Origin: Iris pallida
Lineage: Eukaryota; Streptophyta; Magnoliopsida; Asparagales; Iridaceae
Assembly: GCA_029216955.1 (NCBI GenBank)
Contig: JANAVB010004149.1
Location: 1 to 64,000 of the forward strand
Direction of reading: 5' to 3'
DNA: 64,000 nt
Shown: positions 36,554 to 52,964 of the stretch, in pieces
Position numbering within the stretch: position 1 is the first letter of the stretch
Layout: every line of letters starts with the position of its first letter
Made by a program: the position numbers and the translations under genes
The notes under the pieces: generated by a model
What the model was told of the DNA's origin: nothing
The model's input: only the letters and a program-made list of their open reading frames with translations
Databases searched by the model: none

Positions 36554-37318
36554 CTAGGACTCCACTGTAGAAATCTTCTTCGGATCCACTAAAATCCCCT
36601 CGCCAGAGACAACATGGCCTAGGAACTCCACGCGATCCAAGAGGAACTCGCACTTCGACAGCTTCCCATACAGCTGCTCCCTCTTGAGAGTGTCCAACAC
36701 AATCCTCAGGTGCTCCTCGCGCTCCTCTGGCATCTTCGAATAGATGAGAATGTCATCGATGAAGACCACCACGAACTTGTTAAGGTACTGATGGAATACC
36801 TTGTTCATCAAGTTCATGAATACCGCCGGGGCGTTGGTCAACCCAAACGACATAACGGTATACTCATACTGGCCATAACGAGTCCGTAATGCAGTCTTCG
36901 GAATGTCATCCCGCTTCACCTTCAGCTGATGGTACCCGGAACGCAAGTCGATCTTCGAGAACACCCTCGTACCGCTCAACTGGTCGAACAAGTCATCAAT
37001 CCTTGGCAAATGATACTTGTTCTTGATAGTAATGTTGTTGAGTTCCCTGTAATCGATGCACATACGTACCGTACAATCCTTCTTCGGGACAAAAAGAACT
37101 GGCGCACCCCAAGATGAAGAACTAGATCAGATAAAGCCCTTGTCCTGCAGCTCGTCGACCTGTTTCTTCAGCTCCGCTAACTCACTGTTGTTGATTCTAT
37201 AGACATGTTGTGAGATAGGCTCAGCGTCCGGCACTAAGTCTATAGAGAACTCAACATCACGATCTGGCGGCATCCCAAGCAACTCCTCGAAAAAGACATC
37301 CAAGAACTCAGCAATAAG
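36554..37318 (-). pseudogene. pol: Reverse transcriptase (minus-strand chromovirus)
   Basis: RT blocks in order on the minus strand are ISQHVYRI and LKKQVDELQDKGFI (37210-37130), then [20 protein letters not shown] (37063-37004), [15 protein letters not shown] (about 36960-36920), [17 protein letters not shown] (about 36850-36805), and the catalytic F-I-D-D box in [12 protein letters not shown] (about 36770-36740). [11 protein letters not shown] follows near 36620-36590. The breaks are TGA at 37129-37127 in [12 protein letters not shown], where Arg is expected, and TAG at 36556-36554 in VES-x-STPS, where Gln is expected. Confidence 0.93.
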
Positions 37319-37765
37319 TGGATGTGGCAACACCGGCCCTGCCAACAAAGCTCCGTAGAATCCATCTCCTGGCTCCGCTGCACCTCGGGAGAACTCAAAC
37401 TCTGGCTCTCCCGGTGGCCTAAACAGAATCCTGTCTCCTCTACAGTCTATGCTAGCATGGTGTATGCTCAACCAGTCCATACCGAGTACCACATCGTAAC
37501 TCGAAAGTGGCATTACGAGAAAATACACACTCAGATCCCGGCCTCTCAAAGAAACTCTCCGTCCCTTGCAAACATTATTAACCAGGATGATGCCATTCCC
37601 AGTCATAATCTTGCAAGTCTTACCAAGATACTCAACAATGATATTATGCCTAAGAGCAAAAGAAACAGACACAAAACTGTACGTAGCACCAGAATCAAAC
37701 AAGGCTAAAGCAGGAAAAGAATCGAGCAGAACAGAACCTGCGACAATATCTGCTATAGGCTTCAT
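37319..37765 (-). pseudogene. pol: Aspartic protease domain (minus-strand chromovirus)
   Basis: The domain carries D-S-G-A in LALFDSGATYSFVS (about 37705-37660) and the second conserved loop in YDVVLGMDWLSIHHASIDC (about 37500-37445), so it is a complete retropepsin fold. It is open by itself from the MKPIAD segment at 37765 and runs on into the RT start. It is joined upstream to the gag zinc knuckles through a Gln-rich linker containing TAG codons. Confidence 0.9.
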
Positions 37766-39204
37766 CTCCTCGGCTGCAAGGGCAAAAGCTCTACCCTGAA
37801 CACCCTTCTGCTGGTGGTGCTGGACAAACTGCTGCTACTGGGTTGGAAGTGGACCCCGCTGCTGAACTACAGGCACTCTAGCTGGTGCCCTCGGAACAGG
37901 TGCCCTCTGAGCTGCTCCAGCAACACGGGGGTTCTTAGGACACTCCCGCATCTAATTCCCAGCAGCACCGCAAAAGAGGCACAAACCCAGCCTCCTCCTG
38001 CAGAACTCAAAGAGCTGACCGGGCTTCTTGCAGTAGTGGCACGGAGGATCATCCTGCCTCTGACGCTGCTGAACCCTCTGGACAGGTACCTTGGCCTGCA
38101 CCTACTGCTGATGATGCTGGAACGGCTGATGCTGAAGCTGAGGGCGTTTAGCATCCCCCGCGCTGCTACTGGCCCCTGAAAACAAATCACGATCCCTCTT
38201 GGGCTTCAAGTCCTACTCTCTCTCCACCTTCCGAGCCTCCGCACAGACCTCTGTATATGTCGCATAGAAGGAAGGGATCAGGATCTTGATATCCCATGTC
38301 AATCCCTCCCGGAAGTGCTCTACTCGGATCATTGGGTCGCTCACGATGTATTCTACGTATCGGCTCAGCCGGCAGAACTTCGCAGCATACTCCTCCACAG
38401 TCATACTGCCCTGCTGCAGGTTCTGAAACTGCCGTAATAGGCCGATCTTATCTATAGGGGAAAAGAACTTCTCTCTGAACAGGGCCCAAAACTTAGCCCA
38501 AGTGTGGCCCTCTCCTGCAAGAGCTGGCTCGTTCAGGAACCATGTCCAGGCAACATCTAATAACTGCAAGTCAACCGCCTCGACCTTCAGGTCGTCTGCC
38601 AGGCGGGAGGCCCTCATCTGACGCTCGATATCCTCGAGCCAGTCATCAGCATATACAATGCCCTCGGTTCCTCTGAAATCCCTCGGACCCATCTTCTTGA
38701 AAGCCTAGATATCTCCGGGCTTCTGCTGCTGCGCCTCCCACTGTGGAGCCCCATGCTCCACCGTAGCCAGGGCCAACCTATGGGCATCCTCCATGCCCTG
38801 GCACATTGCCTCAGTCTGTCTCATCTTTGTCTCGTGCTGGGCCCGCTGGACTCTAGCACCTGCTAAAAGAATACGAGCATCTGCCCCATGTCTGTAGGCA
38901 GAGGAGGCAACGGAGGAATAACTCGTACCACCGGCATAGGAGTCCCCTGCTGAGGAGGAGGAACGCCTCCGATAGCTCCCGTTATAGCCCCCGGTACTGC
39001 AGAAAGAGCACCCGCAGTGACCCCAGGGACAATCATCGAGAGCGTTGGAGGAGTACCCCCGAGAGCCCCTACTAAAGTTCCAACTATAGTGAAAGTGACT
39101 GGAGCTTGTCCGCCAGAGGTAGCAGACCTCTCCGTCTCCCCGTGCTCCTCACCGGAAGAATGAGTCATAACAATTCTGGAGACAGATTGAAAGGAAGATA
39201 TCAA
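37766..39204 (-). pseudogene. gag: Gag (minus-strand chromovirus) with double zinc knuckle
   Basis: The N-terminal part (39204 to about 38865) is Pro/Gly/Val-rich and shifts frame near 38880. A helical Glu/Gln-rich linker then leads to the gag capsid core (38692-38216), with blocks such as DWLEDIERQMRAS, AWTWFLNEP, FREKFFSP and FREGLTWDIK. Two zinc knuckles follow near 38045-37935: CHYCKKPGQLFEFC, which has Phe for the usual His, and CLFCGAAGNxMREC. TAG codons at 38707-38705, 38215-38213, 38104-38102, 37954-37952 and 37837-37835 all fall where Gln fits. There is no TAA or TGA in this frame. Confidence 0.9.
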
Positions 39205-39404
39205 TATGGCACAAGAAGGACTATATCAAAGGAGGACAACTAGAATACATTAAATCAATATCAAAGGCGGTAAGCAAGATAAGCAAGGAAAGATCCTACT
39301 GTGATTGAGTACTCTTAGCCTACCACCTCCTATATGTAACACAGGCTCGTAGTCAACACTCTAAGACGAGTGCTGCTACGACATCGCACTAATTGTGACT
39401 TCAG

Positions 39405-39431
39405 GACCTGCATGGGCCACCACTGAAAACG
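39405..39431 (-). promoter_or_regulatory. Conserved motif after the 5' LTR (candidate primer site)
   Basis: On the minus strand the LTR end GTGACA is followed by CGTTTTCAGTGGTGGCCCAT and GCAGG. This is the same motif and spacing as at 14387 and 49537. No tRNA could be assigned. Confidence 0.5.
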
Positions 39432-42871
<3,440 letters not shown>

Positions 42872-43004
42872 CTTGTGCGCAAGTTGTCCTATGACCATGC
42901 AATTGTGTACCTAACTGACCATACGACTCAAACCTTTGTTCCTTCTCTTTTCTTTCCATATTTCTCATGTATCTCCCAAACCAGGGACTGTCTCGGTGAC
43001 CTAT

Positions 43005-43575
43005 TGTAACCACCACTTTTCTAAAATAAGGATAATTTTGAACTTTTGTAAAATTGGCCATTGAATAATAGGATTTAAATCATATTAGAGATTTTTGTTG
43101 ATTTTTTAATTAATTTAATACTATTTAAATTAGTGAATTGTGATTTTGGTATTTTGCTAGTGTAACCTTAGAGACTACTTGACCTAGAGACTAGACATGA
43201 TCATGGGGACCTAACCAGGTGATTAGATTGACTAATTATCACTTTTTAGGCTAAGGGTATTTTGGTCATTTTTGACTTTTAGTGAAAATAAATTTTGATT
43301 GATTAATTTTGTGCTAATCATTTCGTTAAGCTATAACCTAGAATTGTCCTAACCTAGATATTAGTCATGAGCCTAGAGATTAGATTAGAAGCTTCCGCAT
43401 GACAAGGTTAAGAATATCTAGATATTTAGTTAAGAGTAGGATATTTATTAAGCTTAGATATTTAACTTGGGCCTTTAGCTAGAGGACTTTGAATTAAATA
43501 GGTAGAGGCCTCTAAATCACCTAGAACTAAACCCTAACCTAGAGACAACCCTTGGCAGCCATCAAAGGGTTCTCT
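43005..43575 (+). mobile_element. Start of a plus-strand long LTR
   Basis: The segment begins TGTAACCACCACTTTTC and follows the LTR start of the element at 45889 block by block (GATAATTTTGAA, TGATTTTGGTATTTTGC, TAGAGACTACTTGACC, GGCTAAGGGTATTTT). It is preceded by CCTAT at 43000-43004. A compatible LTR end lies at 61736, followed by CCTAC. The left flank shows no polypurine tract, which favours a solo LTR over a 3' LTR. Confidence 0.7.
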
Positions 43576-43615
43576 CCTGTCACAACCCTTGGCTGCCATC
43601 AAAGGGTTCTCTCTT
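43546..43615. repeat. 37-bp direct duplication
   Basis: CAACCCTTGGCAGCCATCAA and the following GGGTTCTCTCCTGTCA occur at 43546 and again from 43583, with one changed base in GGCWGCC. The junction word TGTCA could mark the outer edge of the minus-strand LTR fragment that follows, or the duplication may be simple. Confidence 0.8.
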
Positions 43616-45801
43616 GGCACGAGCACGTGGGTACGTACAGCCTACGCCGTGGTGTCGGCGGTAGAACGCTGTATAGGTCGTCTATAAAATCTAATATCAA
43701 CAATATATATATATATGTACATGCCATCTCCGTATGGAGGAATATATATATAACTCAATGACATGAATCTAAGGAAGATACGCACAAAAAGATAAAGATA
43801 TGACGGAAATGGGAAAGCTGGAAATCAGAGTCACAACCAGAAGTTCAGAGTTTAAAACATTATACAATCCCAAAAATATATATATACTACAACCCAAAAT
43901 AATATGCTGGAACGTAGTCCAGTCAAACCTACTAGTCTAAGATCCTTACCGGTGGTACGTCCTCTAAAGGCACCGGCTCCACTGAAACCAAGTAGTCTGC
44001 ATCTACGCCAAACCCGTAGAAGGTCGGGCAATCTGTATCTAAATCCTCTGAAAAACACAACGAAGTTGTCCTGTCAGGATATGAGCAAGTACAAACGCAA
44101 ACGACAGTTCCATGTGAATTAACAAATTCTATGAGAGACAGTTATAATAAAATACATGATGAAATATCAAGACTGGAATGTAAACATAATATATAAATCT
44201 GGATATCATGTCAGGTTATGAAATACTGGAAATGTAGAGCAGTACAGTAATAACTGATGTATAATGTAAACATAAATGGTACTTTGAGATATTAGAGCGT
44301 TATGTGATCGACTTGGGACACATGATCAGGCTCTTCCATTTGACCGACTATGAGTCAGAAAATACAAGAAAACAAGAATCAAGCCGGCCACAATGGAAAG
44401 CTATGAGGCAAGTAGTAACACAGGTCAGGCTTTACCCTACGTGAGGCGAGGGTAAAGCTATGATGCAAGTAGTAACAGAAATACAAGAGGGGTATTGATC
44501 ACATAACTTCTAATAACTCCCCATCCTTGAGTTGTATAATGGATCCAACCTTGACACGTCATGCCATAGGATTTAAAGAGTAGGGGGCAGTCCACTCCTA
44601 AATCGGTATCTATACAAGTATATGAAATAAGATCGAACAATGTACTCATATACTAGGTAAACCAGGAATAACCTCTCATGACGAGATCCAACGTATACTA
44701 GTCCGTGTACCATCGTATCGGGAATCAAGTAAGATACTACAACTGAATCAGATATAGCAGATATCAAGAAATAAAAACTATCAGATAATGTACTCGCCTG
44801 CGGTCTTGAGCAGTCAATAGGAATCGAGGCTCACAAGATAGCCACAAACCTAAATATGAGATATACAAGAGTTAATTAGGGTTTAATAGTGTTTGACATG
44901 ATTTTCAGTATATGATATGCAAATCTAGGTCAAACTTAGTCAAACTCAGTCAAACTAAGTCAAACTAGTTCACACTAGGTCACACTAAATCAAACTAGGT
45001 CACACTAGGTCATACTAAGTCAAATTAGTTCACACAAAGTCAAACTAGGTCAAACTAGGTCAAAGGTTAACTTACAGTTGACTTTTGATTAACTGGTCAA
45101 CTCCTAGTCCAATCTAGGTCAAACTAGGCTAATGGTTGGCTCACAGTTGACTTTTGGTCAACTGGTCAACTCTGGTCAAGTTCTAGTCAATTCTAGGTCC
45201 AATGTTGACTTTTAGTTGACTTTGAGTCAAAACAGTCAACTATGGTCAAACGGGTCAACTCTAGTCTAGGTATCCTATTCCTAGCATTTATCTACCAAGA
45301 TACTACTTATCTTGGCCCTATTGGTATCTCGATACCAATATCTTGGTTTAGGTATAAATACCTTAACCTAGGTAAACCTATAACTTACCTCTAAATTAGT
45401 ATCTAGGTAACCCTCTACCTATACCATGGTATCCCAATACCATACCCTTGTATCTTGATACTTAAACTTGGTATCTCAATACCTTATCTTGAAGGTATCA
45501 CAAATACCTTACCTTACCCATTACCAAGGTAATTCACATTACCTTGCCCATACCAAGGTAAATCACATTTACCTTAAGATACCACTCTTAGAATCCTAAG
45601 ATATCAAGATACTAACCTATCTAACCATTACCTATCAATATCTAACTATAAACTAACCTCTAACATATCCTTCTAACATTACCTTAACTTCTAACAACCC
45701 ACCTACCAATATCCTAAAATATAGGATTCTAACACTCAACTAACATACAATATCCTATTTAACCTCTCATAAAACCTCTCATCTAACCTCTTCTATAGAC
45801 A

Positions 45802-45888
<87 letters not shown>
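43612..45888 (-). mobile_element. Minus-strand long LTR fragment
   Basis: Read on the minus strand, the segment carries the conserved LTR 3' module: TCCTGACAGGAC near 44075 in GTACTTGCTCATATCCTGACAG-like context, then AGCGTTCTACCGCC near 43660, then GTACCCACGTGCTCG. It contains a very dense GTCAA array (44925-45265), a run of AAGGTAT/ATACCTT-type words (45280-45600) and a CA microsatellite (45796-45888) that the next element interrupts. The 5' end of this LTR is not clear to the right of 55497. Confidence 0.75.
44925..45265. promoter_or_regulatory. Dense W-box (TTGACY / RGTCAA) array in the LTR
   Basis: By eye I count about 18 RGTCAA and 4 GTTGACT words in about 340 bp, many in a loose 10-11 bp rhythm of the type ACTAGGTCAA. 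TTGACY is the binding core of plant WRKY factors. Weaker versions of the same array occur at 31800-32100, 40690-40970, 48305-48385, 54240-54315 and 59038-59175. Confidence 0.6.
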
Positions 45889-45890
<2 letters not shown>

Positions 45891-48800
45891 TAGCACCCAG
45901 TTTCCCAAATGAGGGTAATTTTGAAATTTCATGTTTATAATTATTTTAATAATGATATTTAATTCATGATATGATTTTTGGTGATATTAAATTATTTTAA
46001 AATTATTTAAATCAATGACTTGTGGTTTTGACGTTTTGCAAGTGAAACCCTAGAGACTGTTTGACCTAGAGCCTAACCATGTGATTATGATATTTTAATG
46101 TCATTTTTGGCCTAAGGATATTTTTGCATTTGACCTCTTTGAATTATTTTAATATTATTTTATTATTCATGATATTGTTTTGGGATTATTTGAGTCGGGT
46201 TCGAATTTCATCTCAATCTGACTTGTAACGGGGACCCGGGGGTAGTTTGACTCTAGTGGGACCCACACACTAGTTAGGCATGGCCCACATGATATTAATT
46301 TTAGTCCACATGATAGAAATATTTTAGTTAGAGGTTAGACTAATTATTATGGATAAGGTTAGTGTGATTAGAGACTTTAGAATGACTAATTTAGCCCCAA
46401 CCAATTAGCCCTTTCCTAATACTCATAGAATAGGTTAGTGGGGGCATTTTGGACCTTACCATAATAGGACAAATAGCCCCATATGGCCAGCCACTTTGGG
46501 AGAGGATAGGCTCAAGTTTATTTCATTATTCTCATCCACACTCTCTCTCTCTTGTTCTTCCCCAAATTCCTAGAGAGCAATTCCTAACAATTTCTCCACC
46601 AAATCCTTCCATTTCACCACCAAATCTTCTTTTTTTCTTCTCCATTCTAGCCAAGGAGGAAGCTATCCAAGTTTGGGAGGATTCGGAGCTCGTTCGTGTC
46701 CTTTTGGAATCTCTACGTGTCGGTGTCGCTCCGGGAAGGCTTTCCTTCGATTCGATCTACCGGGAGGTATAAATCCCTTCTCCTTTTTATTTCCTCATGC
46801 ATATAGGTCTATTTTAAACCCATAGAAATGACCCCCATGGTTGTCTCCATTTGTGTCCATTTCGTGTCCATTTGGAGGTCATAGGAGTGTCATTTGTGTT
46901 GTGGTTGTGTCCATGTGGGAAAACTCCAAATTTGGACACACTATGTGTTATTGTTATGTATGAATGAATTATTACATGTTTAATCTCATATTTTTGTATT
47001 GGAGATGTGTTCTATAGTGTCTCATATATATATATTAGTGTAGAGAGTGAGTTCTTAATATATTATGTTATATACTTGTGTTCTTTTGTCTCAAACTACC
47101 TAAATCCGTCATGATTTTTATCCACATTTTTAATTTCAGCCCTAACTTAGAAATATCATAACATCTAGCTCAAAGCTCGGTTTAATCTCCCATTTTTTTT
47201 AAAAGAAGCGTATTGAAGTTAGCTTTCCAAAAACATGTATTAATAGGCCTAATTCTTTCTGTAACTTTCTGGAGAATTATTTGAGTGTCAGCTGTACGAA
47301 AGACAAACGCGTTCTCGGTGTTTTCGCGATTTCGGGAGTTTCCGGAAACAAAAATGCGATCCGTTTAAAGTTTCGGAAAGCTAACATATAGATCTATAAC
47401 ATAATTTAATCCTAGATTTTAATTCATGCTGAGATGGTACAGTATTGATTATTAGTAGGAGTTACTATTCGATATATGCATTTTGTGCACCCTTGTGTGT
47501 AATATAATGGTCTATTTGATTTTAACCCATGTTAATGTATATACATTATGTAATTAAATAGAGAATACAAGCATGAGTAAATGGTTAAATAAATGATGTA
47601 TGAGGTGTAAGTATCCTATCTAATGTAAGTATGTATAAGTATGGCTTGTAATGAATATGTAGGTTCCATAGTATGTAATGTATGGTGCATATAGTGGTGC
47701 AAGAGAATAATGAATGATGAATGAATGCAAGCATGAATGTAATGTAATAATAGATGTAATGTATGCAATATACAAGTTAATGAGATGTAATGTTCTATGT
47801 TAACACAAATCCTATATTACCTCATGTACCCCCTTACACTATGTTGACACTATCACACTTGACACATTGTTCAGTTATACTTTGACACTCTTTGATATGT
47901 ATACACTATGTATGCCCATTTAACCCTCACTTGCCCCTTTGCCATGTTCACATACACACACATAGCCTCTTAAATAAGTATTTATGAATATAGTTAACTT
48001 AGCTATGTATGTATACTATATATATGTTAGCATATTGTGTTGTAATATATAAGTTTATATAACCATTTGAAATGCCATGGTTATAGACCTAATGTTGAAT
48101 ACCAATATATTCATGTGTATATATGTGTAGACATATATAGCTTAAAGTAATAGATTACCTAGTGTATATCCAATGTGAATTCTTGCCTATTTGAGTATTG
48201 AATAATTGCATGCTATATAGAGTTGGGTGTATGTTGGTTTGTATAGCCTTGTATTGATGTGTGCTTGCTAGGATAGTCTTGGTTAGGCCTAGTAAGACTT
48301 ACTGGGTTAGGACATGACCTAGTTTGACCTAGTTTGACTAGTGTAGTTGACCAGAGTTGACCAAGGATTGACTTTGGCCTAGTTTGACCTAGATTCATGT
48401 AGAATGCATTGTAGTGCTTTATATTACCCTTCTGGACATGTTGTGACTTGTGCTGTTCTAATTAGGAGCCAGACACCTCTCCTCGGACAGTATCTTTACC
48501 TTGGATATTCAGATATCAGGCGAGTACATTCTCTGATCGTTTCATACTTGTCACGAATTATATTCTCGCTCTAGATTACTTTTACTTGATGCTGTCACGT
48601 TATCATCACGGATTGGTACTATTCGGATACTTTATGACATATGTTTCATGTACATCATGTATTCCTTGCTTCTGCGTTATTCATGTACACTCATGTTCTC
48701 TCATGTTCTTTCATGTACGTTCATGTACTCTCATGTTCTTTCATGTACGCTCATGTTTCCTCATGTGTTTCTTGTATAACCGAAATATCATGTCCGTAAC

Positions 48801-49536
48801 GTAACTTGAATAGATCCTTGTATATTGATTGTGGGTAGGGGTGAGTATAAATGGTCATGTGATTTACCCATCATGTACACTCTGTTACTTTTCATGTTCA
48901 TCATGTACAACCTAAGCCAATTACATGCCATCTCGTACTCTAAATCACTAGTCACTTACAGTTCTTACTTATCATGTATATATATTTCCAGTTATCAAAT
49001 ATCTTTCCTATTTTCATATACATCTTCTTACAGCGTTTCATGTATCTTATTCTATTGTCTGCTTTATATTTCCTGATATGATATGAACTGCATGAGATGT
49101 ATTGTGCTCGCTCCTGTCCTGACTGGATCTGTTGATAAAATTTTACAGATAGCTTGGAGGTTGCCTGCTAGCCTAGAGGAGGCACATTAGAGGATGTTTA
49201 GATAGTTATTTCATTTGTCTGGAGTTGTATTTGACTTGTGAATTGCTGTATTTGAGTTTTGAGATGTACTTCTAGGTTTATGTATCTTAGACACTTTGAC
49301 TTCTATCTCCTGTATCTCTTTTGGATTTCATGTTTTATCTATCTTCCATTATGCTCTACCTTAGATGTGATTAATTTTACATTCTGCTATGTCACCTCCA
49401 TTCGGGGAGTATAAACTGCTTAGCCTTATACTGTTAGATGCATGAGACCTAGGACAGCGTTCTACCGCCGACACTGCGGCGTAGGCTGGGCGTTGTTACG
49501 TTCTCGTGCCCTAACTCTAGGGTACGGGTCGTGACA
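45889..49536 (+). repeat. 5' LTR of the non-coding element
   Basis: The LTR shows a CTCTCTCTCTCTTG-type leader start near 46540, a CATGTAY / TCATGTTCTTTCATGTAC repeat (48640-48770), a small W-box cluster (48305-48385), CTGTCCTGACTGGATC (49110) and AGCGTTCTACCGCCGACACTG (49457). The open stretches within it (46449-46772, 48586-48804 and 48825-49076) are not supported as genes. Confidence 0.93.
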
Positions 49537-51790
49537 CGTTTTTAGTGGTGGCCCATACAGGTCGAGTTTATGTAGTGGTATTCGAACTTGAGTACCACTA
49601 CAGCCTGCAGTAGGAATAGGATATATCTTGAAGGTACTCAATCACAATTAGGAACCCTTGAGAGATCCCCGGAACGACCCTTGAAAATCTTATTTTTAAC
49701 TTCGATTTGAGAACTCTTTTTTCCCTTGATTTGATTTATTTTTACTTACTGTTGTTAAATTTGATTTTGATGGATTATGGTTGAATTTGAGTTGTATTCA
49801 TTGATTTTGATGAATAATTGTCGAATTTTGAATCTTGATGATGGCTGTTGCATCCGAGTTGTATTTTGATGGATTTTTGTTCATTTTGAATTTTGAAGTT
49901 CGTTGATAAATTTGATTTGATTTATGGGTATTCATCGTTGATTTAATTTAATTTTTTTTTGACAAGATGAAATTATAAGGGCTAGGTCATCTATGTTATG
50001 GAATCTAGTCTTCTATAGTCACATTAGCCAGCATGGTGAGGACATATAGTCTGACTCTGGATATATTTTTCGGGTGTGGGAATTTAAGGTTTTCGCAGCC
50101 AAGCTAGCGGCACCACGAAAATGTTAAATACCATGATTCTAGAGGTATGTGCATAAGTCAAGGACTCTGTGATTATCGTAGTCTTGCTTACTAGTATGAC
50201 GGAGATTTAGTGTACCATAATTTTGGATAGACGCATATGATTATCAGATTGTACCTTAAATATTTTCAAGCATGTTTTCTCTACTTTGATGCAGTCCTTC
50301 AAAAAAAATTATTATTTGTTTTGTTTTGTTTTGCTTCTAATTATTTAACTTAGGAGTAGCTTGTGTAACTTCTTGCTATGAGTTTCTTCTTAATACAATG
50401 AATCGATGATTTTGCTAGACTTTATCTTGGATTTGATATTTAGCTCTGGTTTCAAAATGGTTCCTTCTTTTAGGCAAATAAGCAAACAGCTTTTATCGTT
50501 ATTTCCTTCTTGCTATTATTCTAGTATTGAATAATAATAATAAAACTGCCTTGATTTCGTCAATCACCTATTTTGCGATCTTGGTAGGAATCTAAATGTT
50601 GGTCTTAACGTAGAATTATTTTTTTTTCGGACATGAGAATATATGAGTATATTTACATAGTGGACACTTGCCTGATACGTATGCATGCTACACTTGATTT
50701 TCTACCTATCTAAATACATATTAATATGTTGTTAATGTTAAAATTTTCAAAACCCCAATATTTCTGGTTTCCTGCTTTTCCAGTTTAAATTCGTAATTTA
50801 AATATAAATTTCATGTTATTAGTTTTGTCTACATAACTGCACATGTATGATATCTGCAGAGTTTCAATTTTTAGAGAAATTGGTTAAGTTATGTTAAATT
50901 TGTAAAATCTGAGACTACATTATGTTAATATTTCACTGCTTTAAATGTTAGCTTATTTTCAGACTTTGCATATAAATGCTGAACTAAAACTGGGTTTAAC
51001 CTTTCAATACTAAGCTATAACCTTGTACAAGGACACACACACACCCTAACTTAGTATACGCTGTCATGTAACCTAACATTTCCTCTCTATGTTATGATCA
51101 CATACTTGTATAGATATATATAGAGCTTAGGCATACATGTTATAATATATGTATATACATAACTAAATCTCTACCTCTTATAGATGTTCATGGTTAGCCA
51201 TGCATGTTATGATTAAATAGGTTGTGTATTGTAGGTTGTTAACCCATATGCCATGAGTAGTGTAACAGGATAGCTCATATACAATTTTATGTATATTTCA
51301 CATACACCCAGACACACACAAACCACATAACATTACATAATGCTAGTTTTTCCTCTCTAACGCTCTCTCTGTATATATATATTGTGATTTGGATTTCAAT
51401 GCAAGTGATTTTCAATTCCTTAATTTTTGAATTTGATTTTCTGTACCTTTTTTCAGATAATTGGTAGTTGCCTTTATTTTGTTTTGATAAGTACCAGTTT
51501 CATATAGGATGGTAGACCGCCTTACAGTTTTGATGGTTTGTTGTTTCTGTAACTTTTCTAGTTTAGCACCCTAGATTGCTTGTATGTTTTGATACCCTAT
51601 GACCATTTCGGTTAGCATGACTAGTATACCTAGATGAGACTTTCACTACCACCGTATGTCATGATCCTGTATGTCGTCCTTTTGATCACATGATTTGTTT
51701 TAATCTGGGACTTTGATTGTGGGGGTTTGACCAAGAGGGAGTATGGACATTTTAATTTTGAGGACAAAATTTTTCTAAGGTGGGTAGAGT
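49537..51790 (+). other. Interior of the non-coding element
   Basis: No ORF above about 60 codons, no zinc knuckle, protease, RT or integrase motif and no antisense gene could be seen in this AT-rich stretch. The only conserved parts are the first 25 bases, which match the other elements, and the last 50 bases with the purine tract (51773-51790). Confidence 0.8.
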
Positions 51791-52918
51791 TGTAGCACCC
51801 AGTTTCCCAAATAAGGATAATTTTGAAATTTTGTGTTTATAATTATTTTAATAATGATATTTAATTCATGATATGATTTTTGGTGATTTTAAATTATTTT
51901 AAAATTATTTAAATCAATGACTTGTGGTTTTGACGTTTTGCAAGTGAAACCCTAGAGACTGTTTGACCTAGAGCCTAACCATGTGATTATGATATTTTAT
52001 GTCATTTTTGGCCTAAGGATATTTTTGCATTTGACCTCTTTGAATTATTTTGATATTATTTTATTATTTATGATATTGTTTTGGGATTATTTGAGTCGGG
52101 TTCGAATTTCATCTCAATCTGACTTGTAACGGGGACCCGGAGGTAGTTTGACTCTAGTGGGACCCACACACTAGTTAGGCATGGCCCATATGATATTAAT
52201 TTTAGTCCACATGATAGAAATATTTTAGTTAGAGGTTAGACTAATTATTATGGATAAGGTTAGTGTGACTAGAGACTTTAGAATGACTAATTTAGCCCCA
52301 ACCAATTAACCCTTTCCTAATACTCATAGAATAGGTTAGTGGGGGCATTTTGGACCTTACCATAATAGGACAAATAGCCCCATATGGCCAGCCACTTTGG
52401 GAGAGGATAGGCTCAAGTTCATTTCATTATTCTCATCCACACTCTCTCTCTTGTTCTTCCCCAAATTCCTAGAGAGCAATTCCTAGCAATTTCTCCACCC
52501 AATCCTTCCATTTCGCCACCAAATCTTATTCTTTACTTCTCCATTCTAGCCAAGGAGGAAGCTACCCAAGTTTGGGAGGATTCGGAGCTCGTTCGTGTCC
52601 TTTTAGAATCTCTACGTGTCGGTGTCGCTCCGGAAAGGCTTTTTCGATTCGATCTACCGGGAGGTAAAATCCCTTCTCCTTTTCATTTCCTCATGCATAT
52701 AGGTATTTTGAACCCATAGGAATGACCCTCATGGTTGTATCTCCATTTGTGTCCATTTCGTGTCCATTTGGAGGTCATAGGAGTGTCATTTGTGTTGTGG
52801 TTGTGTCCATGTGGAAAACCCCAAATTTGGACACACTATGTGTTGTTGTTATGTATGAATTAATTATTACATGTTTAATCTCATATTTTTGTATTGGAAA
52901 TGTGTTCTATAGTGTCTC

Positions 52919-52964
<46 letters not shown>

